Assembly: GCA_934167785.1 (NCBI GenBank)
Contig: CAKPLX010000035.1
Coordinates: forward strand, 1-10,786
Length of the DNA: 10,786 bases
Direction of reading: 5' to 3'
Source: an uncultured Bacilli bacterium
GTDB lineage: Bacteria; Bacillota_I; Bacilli_A; RF39; UBA660
Below, in pieces: positions 6,253 to 10,786 of this stretch (position 1 is the first letter of the stretch; the number at the start of each line of letters is the position of its first letter). The notes beneath the pieces are model-generated. The model searched no databases and had not been told where the DNA came from. It saw only the letters and a list, made by a program, of their open reading frames with translations. The position numbers were made by a program, and so were the translations under genes.

Positions 6253-6270
6253 TTCAGATAATGTGAAAAT

Positions 6271-6305
6271 AAAAAAAGCAATTATTATTAGTTGCTTTTT
6301 TTTTT
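6271..6305 (+). terminator. Intrinsic terminator after the first SipW-type gene
   Basis: AAAAAAAGCAAT (6271-6282) pairs with GTTGCTTTTTTT, closing TATTATTA, and the T-run continues to 6305. The core stem GCAAT/GTTGC is short but the T-run is long. Its descending arm also contains the -35 box of the next promoter. Confidence 0.8.
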
Positions 6306-6320
6306 ACTATTTGATAAAAT
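6292..6320 (+). promoter_or_regulatory. Promoter of the second SipW-type gene, embedded in the terminator
   Basis: TTGCTT (6292-6297), a 17-base spacer and TAAAAT (6315-6320) form the promoter, with TG at 6312-6313 giving an extended -10. The -35 lies in the 3' arm of the preceding terminator. Predicted start is about 6327, leaving a leader of about 20 bases. Confidence 0.65.
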
Positions 6321-6346
6321 AATTACAGAGAATAAGGGTGATACAT

Positions 6347-7057
6347 TTGAAAAAAATAGATACAAAAAAGTTGTATTTTTTAGTAGGTTGTTTATGCTCA
6401 GTACTATTAATTGTTGGAGCTACTTATGCTTATTTTACAGCCAAAGCTAGTGATGACAATACAGTAAAAGGAAATGCAGCAACAGTAAGTTTTGGCCTTA
6501 GTGTAGATAAGGTGACAACAGTAGATATGGCCTATGGACTTGTTCCTATGAAAAATAATCAAGCTCCATATGCTGCAAGTAACAAATGTTATGATGATAA
6601 TAATAATGTAGGATGTCAGCTATATAAAATAACTATAACCGCAGATAGTGATACAGTTATGTTTTTAGATGGATATGTTTTTATGACACCTAAAGACGAA
6701 CGATTAGAAACACGAATTGCTAATGTATATACAGACGATTCTGAAAATTTTTATACGAAATTTACAAGAGAAGATTTTAATCGAAGTGATTTTCAAGAAA
6801 ATAATTTTATTAAAACAGGAGTTAGAAAAACAGAAACAGATACTTCTCCTAAAAGAGAAGACGATTATGATTGTCTAATTTTAACAGACGAAAAAATAGG
6901 GGGAGATGTTGGAAGAAAAAAAGATTTTTACATTATGGTTTGGGTATATGATAATGGTGAAGCTCAAGATTACTTACAAGGTATGCAATTAGCCTATCAA
7001 GGAACAGTTACGTTTATTACTGCTGAAGGAAATGAAATTAGCGCTACATTTGACTAA
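6347..7057 (+). CDS. SipW-type signal-peptide secreted protein, smaller paralogue
   Basis: This 236-residue protein is a paralogue of the preceding one. The signal is MKKIDTKKLYFLVGCLCSVL then LIVGATYAYFTA, with the same GATxAYFTA end. Shared blocks are AATVSFGLSVDKVT (44-57), CYDDNNNVGCQLYKI (81-95, paired C81 and C90), MFLDGYV (105-111), FYIMVWVYDNG (194-204) and YQGTVTFITAEGNEISATF (217-235). The middle is short and charged (ERLETRIANVYTDDSENFYTKFTREDF). TTG at 6347 is preferred because AAGGG at 6334-6338 lies 8 bases upstream; an in-frame GTG at 6338 overlaps that site, and no ATG is available before the signal. A TTG start and imperfect Shine-Dalgarno site suggest weaker translation than its neighbour, so it may be a minor subunit or anchor of the same surface structure; that is inference. 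Confidence 0.82.
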   Translation: MKKIDTKKLYFLVGCLCSVLLIVGATYAYFTAKASDDNTVKGNAATVSFGLSVDKVTTVDMAYGLVPMKNNQAPYAASNKCYDDNNNVGCQLYKITITADSDTVMFLDGYVFMTPKDERLETRIANVYTDDSENFYTKFTREDFNRSDFQENNFIKTGVRKTETDTSPKREDDYDCLILTDEKIGGDVGRKKDFYIMVWVYDNGEAQDYLQGMQLAYQGTVTFITAEGNEISATFD

Positions 7058-7096
7058 ATAAACATTTTTTTAGAAAACTAAAAAAACAAATTTATT
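7057..7096 (+). terminator. Possible weak hairpin after the second SipW-type gene
   Basis: TTTTTTTAG (7065-7073) pairs with CTAAAAAAA (7078-7086) around AAAA, and the flanks AATAAA (7057-7062) and TTTATT (7091-7096) can extend the stem. It is almost purely A-T and lacks a proper T-run downstream, so termination is doubtful. No good promoter for the next gene is visible between here and 7144; TATAAC at 7117-7122 is the best -10 and has no real -35. Confidence 0.3.
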
Positions 7097-7143
7097 CCAT
7101 TATTAAATAAAAAACTTATAACAAAGAAGGAGTGAAAATTTTA

Positions 7144-8040
7144 ATGTCGCTATTATCAAATAAATTATCAAATAAAGTAATTTCTGATTTCAAAAATTTA
7201 GCAGAGATTAATAATAATTCAATTGGCAATGCAACATTAGAAATTGATTCATCTATTAAAAAGAAAATCAAAAAAATAAGTAGTATTTTATCTATTGTAT
7301 TTACATTTTTTTACGTTTTTTCATTTTTTCTAATGGATAGTATAACAGCATTAATTGTAATTAGTTTAACTTATATATTATTTATCTGTCTATGCTTGTC
7401 ATTATCAAACAAGTCATTAACTGTATTTAAAATTCAAGAAGATAAGATATATAAGTCCAATTTTTTTGAAAAAAATAAATTTATATGTGAATTAAAAGAC
7501 ATTAAGTCTTACTGTGAACTTGGAAGTGAAATTGGGGTTATAAATAAGGAAAATAAAATTATATTTACCTTTTCAATCTATTGTAATAATTCAGAATTTA
7601 TTAAATTTTTAGAAAAAAGATCAGGATTATCAATATTTTCTAGAGGAATAGATCCTTTAGCATATATATCATTATCACTTGCATTTTTATGTTCGTTTCT
7701 TCCATTTTTGCGAACAAATTCAATACTTGATACAATTTTTAGCATAGGTATTATACTATTTTTTCTGTTATGGGGAATAAATGAAAAAATAAAATATATT
7801 AATGTAACACAAAATTTAATTACAATAAAAACAATTTTTGGTACAAAAACATATAAATATTCTCAGTTTAATAAAATTATTTACCAAAAAAATAGCGATG
7901 ATGCACCTGTAATTTTGTGGAAGATAAGAGCTTACAACAATAAAAAATTAGTTTTTACATTCAATCATATTAATGATTTAGCTTTTCAAAAAATCATGAA
8001 ACAATTTTTTAATAATAATATAGAAACAAGAGAGAAGTGA
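7144..8040 (+). CDS. Four-helix membrane protein with two PH-like cytoplasmic domains, unknown function
   Basis: This 298-residue protein appears to be an internal duplication. Unit 1 has two transmembrane helices (about 46-64 and 67-87) and a soluble domain (about 92-168: LTVFKIQEDKIYKSNFF, IKSYCELGSEIGVINKENKIIFTF). Unit 2 has two helices (about 172-190 and 197-213) and a second soluble domain (about 216-290: KYINVTQNLITIKTIFGTKTYKYSQFNKIIYQ, KKLVFTFNHINDLAFQKIM). The soluble parts have the strand pattern and terminal helix of bacterial PH-like (bPH) domains, which follow 2-TM hairpins in other bacterial membrane proteins. The family call is by pattern, not a database match. Both soluble domains and both termini should be cytoplasmic. 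ATG at 7144 is chosen because AAGGAG (7127-7132) lies 11 bases upstream and the in-frame GTG at 7132 overlaps it. It ends in TGA and is the most AT-biased gene here. Function is unknown. Confidence 0.75.
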   Translation: MSLLSNKLSNKVISDFKNLAEINNNSIGNATLEIDSSIKKKIKKISSILSIVFTFFYVFSFFLMDSITALIVISLTYILFICLCLSLSNKSLTVFKIQEDKIYKSNFFEKNKFICELKDIKSYCELGSEIGVINKENKIIFTFSIYCNNSEFIKFLEKRSGLSIFSRGIDPLAYISLSLAFLCSFLPFLRTNSILDTIFSIGIILFFLLWGINEKIKYINVTQNLITIKTIFGTKTYKYSQFNKIIYQKNSDDAPVILWKIRAYNNKKLVFTFNHINDLAFQKIMKQFFNNNIETREK

Positions 8041-8065
8041 AAGACTTTCAAGAAGTAGTAAAATG

Positions 8066-8119
8066 AAAAATTAGAGACTTACATACTCAAATTAAGGATG
8101 AATGCTCTCTAATTTTTTT
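8066..8119. terminator. Terminator between convergent genes
   Basis: AAAAATTAGAGA (8066-8077) and TCTCTAATTTTT (8106-8117) are perfect 12-bp inverted repeats followed by two more T on the plus strand. The 28-base loop is longer than usual. The right arm lies within the last codons of the minus-strand radical SAM gene, whose TAA (8092-8094) is in the loop. It probably stops the plus transcript and perhaps both. Confidence 0.6.
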
Positions 8120-9033
8120 CCTTGATAACTCTCTCTTTTTTTCATTTCTTTATCAATATCATTTAAAACACAAAATTTTTTCACTAACCATGTTGGTTCA
8201 ATCAAATTTTTAGGATCAGGATCAGAAGTAATCCGATGAACAACAATCTCAGGTCTTAAATATTCAAGCTGCTGGATAACAACATCAATATACTCCTCTT
8301 TAGAAAGAACCTTAAAATGTTTTTGGAAATATAAATTTGCTAAAGCAGTATCTTTTATAATATTTAGCATATGAATTTTAATTCCATCAATATTTAATCC
8401 ATTTAAGTATTTTACCGTATCAATCATCATTTCTTTTGTTTCAAAAGGAAGCCCATTAATAATATGGACAACTACTTCTAGGTTTCTTTTTTTTAACTTT
8501 TCAACCATTTCTTCAAATTGTGCAAGACTATGGCATCGATTAATCAATTTAGCCGTTTTTTCATGAATAGTTTGCAGTCCAAGCTCTACCGTAACATCGA
8601 CCTTTTGATTTAACTCTTCTAAATAATCTAAAACCTCTTCCTCAATAGCATCAGGTCTAGTCGCTACAGCGATACCAACAACATTTTTCTTATCAAGAAC
8701 ACTTTCATATTTTTCTTTTAAAATATCAAGTGGAGCGTAAGTATTGGTATGAGCTTGAAAATAAGCAATATATTTTCCATCTGGCCATTTCTTTGAAATC
8801 TTTTCTTTCATTTCATCGAACTGTTCACTCAAACTTTTATTAACATCTCCACCAAAATCACCACTACCCAGTTTAGAGCAATAAATACATCCTCCATAGC
8901 CAACTTTTCCATCAATATTAGGACAAGTAAAGCCAGCATTTAAACTAATTTTAATTACTTTACAATGATATTTTTGATAATAATGATAGTTAAGAGTATG
9001 ATATCTCTTATTATCTAAAGAATACTGAAACAT
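8092..9033 (-). CDS. ytqA: YtqA-type radical SAM protein (TIGR01212 family)
   Basis: This 313-residue protein has the family opening KRYHTLNYHYYQKYHCKVIKISLNAGFTCPN, followed by the iron-sulfur cysteines C37-x11-C49-x2-C52, which should hold a 4Fe-4S cluster that cleaves S-adenosylmethionine. Further family segments are AYFQAHTNTYAPL (substrate pocket), VATRPDAI, TVELGLQT, HIINGLPFET and IKIHMLNI. Length matches the family (about 310-320). From memory, B. subtilis YtqA has been linked to maturation of the 5-aminomethyl group on the wobble uridine of tRNAs such as Lys(UUU), with YtqB as its methyltransferase partner; I hold that role as likely, not certain, and no ytqB is in the window. ATG at 9033 is chosen: AGGTGAT (9039-9045, minus) is the ribosome-binding site, and the in-frame GTG at 9042 overlaps it. 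It is transcribed alone, divergently from htpG. Confidence 0.92.
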   Translation of the reverse strand: MFQYSLDNKRYHTLNYHYYQKYHCKVIKISLNAGFTCPNIDGKVGYGGCIYCSKLGSGDFGGDVNKSLSEQFDEMKEKISKKWPDGKYIAYFQAHTNTYAPLDILKEKYESVLDKKNVVGIAVATRPDAIEEEVLDYLEELNQKVDVTVELGLQTIHEKTAKLINRCHSLAQFEEMVEKLKKRNLEVVVHIINGLPFETKEMMIDTVKYLNGLNIDGIKIHMLNIIKDTALANLYFQKHFKVLSKEEYIDVVIQQLEYLRPEIVVHRITSDPDPKNLIEPTWLVKKFCVLNDIDKEMKKRESYQGKKLESIHP

Positions 9034-9050
9034 AATAATCACCTGTATTC

Positions 9051-9079
9051 ATTTTAAACATAAATTATTGATTTGTAAA
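9051..9079 (-). promoter_or_regulatory. Promoter of the ytqA-like gene (minus strand)
   Basis: On the minus strand, TTTACA (9074-9079), a 17-base spacer and TAAAAT (9051-9056) form a good promoter. Predicted start is about 9044, which leaves a very short leader of about 11 bases containing AGGTGAT. Confidence 0.65.
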
Positions 9080-9153
9080 GATTGATAAAGAATAGCCCAA
9101 AGGTACTTGCTTAAAACGATAATATTAATAAAATTCTTTTGAAGTATTTTTAT

Positions 9154-9188
9154 TAAATTAGCAATATAAATTGACAATTGCTAATTTA
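9154..9188 (+). promoter_or_regulatory. CIRCE-like operator (probable HrcA site) over the htpG promoter
   Basis: Perfect 12-bp arms TAAATTAGCAAT (9154-9165) and ATTGCTAATTTA (9177-9188) flank 11 bases. Within this, 9158-9184 reads TTAGCAATA-N9-AATTGCTAA. That is the 27-bp geometry of CIRCE (TTAGCACTC-N9-GAGTGCTAA), matching 14 of its 18 conserved bases. It covers the htpG -35 box. HrcA is the known CIRCE repressor of heat-shock genes; its action here is inferred. Confidence 0.7.
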
Positions 9189-9199
9189 GGTGCTATTAT
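9171..9199 (+). promoter_or_regulatory. htpG promoter
   Basis: TTGACA (9171-9176), a 17-base spacer and TATTAT (9194-9199) form the promoter, with TG at 9191-9192 making an extended -10. The -35 sits between the arms of the CIRCE-like repeat. Predicted start is about 9206. Confidence 0.85.
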
Positions 9200-9205
9200 T
9201 AATGT

Positions 9206-9223
9206 TAGTTAAGAATTTAACTA
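9206..9223 (+). promoter_or_regulatory. Small hairpin at the predicted 5' end of htpG mRNA
   Basis: TAGTTAA (9206-9212) and TTAACTA (9217-9223) form a perfect 7-bp stem with loop GAAT. It begins at the predicted transcription start and ends 5 bases before the GAGGG ribosome-binding site (9229-9233). It could protect the 5' end or be a second operator half-site; either is inference. Confidence 0.45.
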
Positions 9224-9239
9224 GAAATGAGGGACATTT

Positions 9240-10786
9240 ATGGAAAAAGAGAAAGAGAAAAAAGAAAAGAAAGAAAAAAAGCAATTTAAGGCTGAATCAA
9301 AAAAATTATTAGATTTAATGATTCATTCTATTTATACAAATAAAGAAATTTTTTTAAGAGAATTATTATCTAACGCTAGTGATGCAATAGATAAATTATC
9401 CTATCGTGCTTTAACGGATACTTCTCTAAATATCAAAAAAGAAGACTTTGCTATCCATGTTGATATTGATAAAGAAAAAAGAAAATTAATCATTTCCGAT
9501 AATGGTTGTGGAATGACCAAAGAAGAATTAGAGAACAATTTAGGAACAATTGCCAAAAGCGGTTCCCTAGATTTTAAAAAGATGCTTGAGAAAAAGGATA
9601 GTCAAGATGTTGATATCATTGGTCAATTTGGTGTAGGATTTTATTCTGCTTTTATGGTTAGTGATAAAATTAAAGTAGAAAGTAAATCAGTTGATTCGGA
9701 TAAATCTTATATTTGGAAAAGTGAAGGAGCTGATGGGTACGAAATAAAGCCTGGAAAAAGAGAAGAAATTGGTACTACCATTACATTAACAATTAAAGAA
9801 GATACAGAAGAAGAAAATTATAGTGAATTCTTAGATACTTATCGTATTGAATCAATTATAAAGAAGTATTCAGATTATATTCGTTATCCAATAAAAATGA
9901 TGGTAGAACATTCTAAATTAAAAGAAGGAACGGAAAATGAATATGAAAAAGAAATTGTTGAAGAAACAGTTAATAGCATGATTCCGTTATGGAAGAAAGA
10001 AAAAAAAGATATTAAAGAAGAGGAATATCAAAATTTCTATAGTTCAAAATTTTTTGATTATGACAAACCATTAAAAACAATTCATACTAAAGTAGAAGGA
10101 CAATGTAGTTATAATGCTCTTTTATATATTCCAAGTCACTTACCATATGATTTTTATACAAAAGAGTATGAAAAAGGATTACAACTATATTCTAGTGGAG
10201 TTCTAATCATGGATAAATGTGCTGATTTGTTGCCAGACTACTTTAGTTTTGTAAAAGGTCTTGTTGATACTGAAGACATTTCTCTAAATATCTCAAGAGA
10301 GATTTTACAGCAAAATCATTCTCTAAAATTAATCGCAAAAAGTATTGAAAAGAAGATAAAAAAAGAATTAGAAACTATGCTAAAAGAGGATAGAGAAACT
10401 TATGAGTCATTCTTCAAAACATTTGGTATGCAAATTAAATTTGGGGTTTATGCAGATTATGGTGTTCACAAAGATGATTTAAAAGACCTATTAATGTTCT
10501 ATTCTTCAACAGAAAAGAAATTAGTTACATTAGATGAATATGTTTCAAGAATGAAAGAAGGTCAAGAAAACATTTATTATGCTTGTGGAGAAAGTACAGA
10601 TAAAGTAGATAATATGCCTCAAGTAGAAGGAATAAAAGAAAAAGGCTATGAAATTTTATATCTAACTGAATATGTAGATGAATTTGCCCTACAAACATTA
10701 ACAACTTACAATGCCAAAAAATTTATGAATGTTTCTAACGATACCGTAGATTTAGATAATGATGAAGAAAAGAAAGAACTAGAAAA
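9240..10786 (+). CDS. htpG: Chaperone HtpG (bacterial Hsp90), cut at the 3' end by the window
   Basis: The first 515 residues of an ATP-dependent Hsp90 chaperone are present; the family is about 620-630 residues, so most of the C-terminal dimerisation domain lies beyond the window. The N-terminal ATPase domain shows [24 protein letters not shown] (E41, N45, D48), ISDNGCGM with D87 and G89, the lid [20 protein letters not shown] (128-140) and GTTITL. The middle domain follows, with [45 protein letters not shown] and its catalytic-loop arginine. The N-terminus carries an extra Lys/Glu run ([14 protein letters not shown]) before the usual start of homology. GAGGG at 9229-9233, 6 bases before ATG 9240, sets the start. 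A CIRCE-like element over a consensus promoter suggests heat induction through HrcA. In B. subtilis htpG is not CIRCE-controlled, so regulation differs here. Confidence 0.97.
   Translation, partial: MEKEKEKKEKKEKKQFKAESKKLLDLMIHSIYTNKEIFLRELLSNASDAIDKLSYRALTDTSLNIKKEDFAIHVDIDKEKRKLIISDNGCGMTKEELENNLGTIAKSGSLDFKKMLEKKDSQDVDIIGQFGVGFYSAFMVSDKIKVESKSVDSDKSYIWKSEGADGYEIKPGKREEIGTTITLTIKEDTEEENYSEFLDTYRIESIIKKYSDYIRYPIKMMVEHSKLKEGTENEYEKEIVEETVNSMIPLWKKEKKDIKEEEYQNFYSSKFFDYDKPLKTIHTKVEGQCSYNALLYIPSHLPYDFYTKEYEKGLQLYSSGVLIMDKCADLLPDYFSFVKGLVDTEDISLNISREILQQNHSLKLIAKSIEKKIKKELETMLKEDRETYESFFKTFGMQIKFGVYADYGVHKDDLKDLLMFYSSTEKKLVTLDEYVSRMKEGQENIYYACGESTDKVDNMPQVEGIKEKGYEILYLTEYVDEFALQTLTTYNAKKFMNVSNDTVDLDNDEEKKELE

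Noticed and set aside
8038..8050. TGAAAG-A-CTTTCA mini-palindrome at the end of the 7144 gene
   Set aside because: It is only a six-base stem with a one-base centre, cannot form a stable hairpin, and overlaps the stop codon by chance.
8038..8055. TGA read as Trp (Mycoplasma-type code), extending the 7144 gene by six codons
   Set aside because: All Trp codons visible in the window are TGG and no gene has an internal TGA, which would be very unlikely under that code in such AT-rich DNA.
9011..9052. 13-codon minus-strand open frame (MNTGDYYVSVFFR) overlapping the start of the ytqA-like gene, as a possible leader peptide
   Set aside because: It has no Shine-Dalgarno site, and its start lies within the predicted -10 box, so it would not be in the mRNA.
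9125..9156. AT-rich imperfect inverted repeat upstream of htpG as a terminator or operator
   Set aside because: Pairing needs several bulges and is nearly all A-T, as expected by chance here, and no gene ends upstream on that strand.

Overview
The window comes from a low-GC, Gram-positive-type bacterium. It is very AT-rich, has AGGAGG-like Shine-Dalgarno sites and encodes an RNase J1-type nuclease, a YtqA-type radical SAM protein and SipW-type secreted proteins. Every visible Trp codon is TGG, no gene has an in-frame TGA, and the gene at 7144-8040 ends in TGA. This fits the standard bacterial code and argues against the Mycoplasma code. My inference is an uncultured gut Bacilli/Erysipelotrichia-like or RF39-like lineage; the sequence alone cannot name it.

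Layout. A tRNA-Lys(UUU), lacking only its first base, opens the window and is followed by a terminator. Next is a GH25 lysozyme with a CW_7 repeat and two LysM repeats but no signal peptide. A consensus promoter then drives a two-gene unit: a small membrane-anchored protein and a coupled 77-residue acidic protein, both unknown. This unit converges on rnjA (minus strand), and the two share a terminator that contains both stop codons.

rnjA is divergent from a gene for a tail-anchored protein with a disordered Pro/Thr/Gln-rich linker. The 20-bp perfect palindrome between them supplies a -35 box to each of two mirror-image promoters. Downstream lie two related SipW-type secreted proteins, each with its own promoter. 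The first has features of strong expression: an extended -10, phased A-tracts and a full TAAGGAGG. After them comes a four-helix membrane protein built from two [2 TM + PH-like] units. It converges on a ytqA-like radical SAM gene (minus strand). The window ends inside htpG, whose promoter carries a CIRCE-like inverted repeat suggesting HrcA control.

How the genes fit together. Housekeeping genes for RNA turnover (rnjA), probable tRNA wobble-base modification (ytqA) and chaperoning (htpG) are interleaved with cell-envelope genes (lysozyme, SipW-type proteins, anchored proteins). There is no single large operon; nearly every gene has its own promoter and terminator. The less ordinary signals are the mirror-symmetric divergent promoter at 3772-3837, a hairpin that presents the Shine-Dalgarno site in its loop at 1287-1308, the CIRCE-like htpG operator, and the paralogous surface-protein pair next to the tail-anchored protein. 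I saw no CRISPR array, insertion sequence, recombinase or intact prophage. No gene-free stretch exceeds 300 bases; the longest, at 9034-9239, holds divergent promoters and operator-like repeats.
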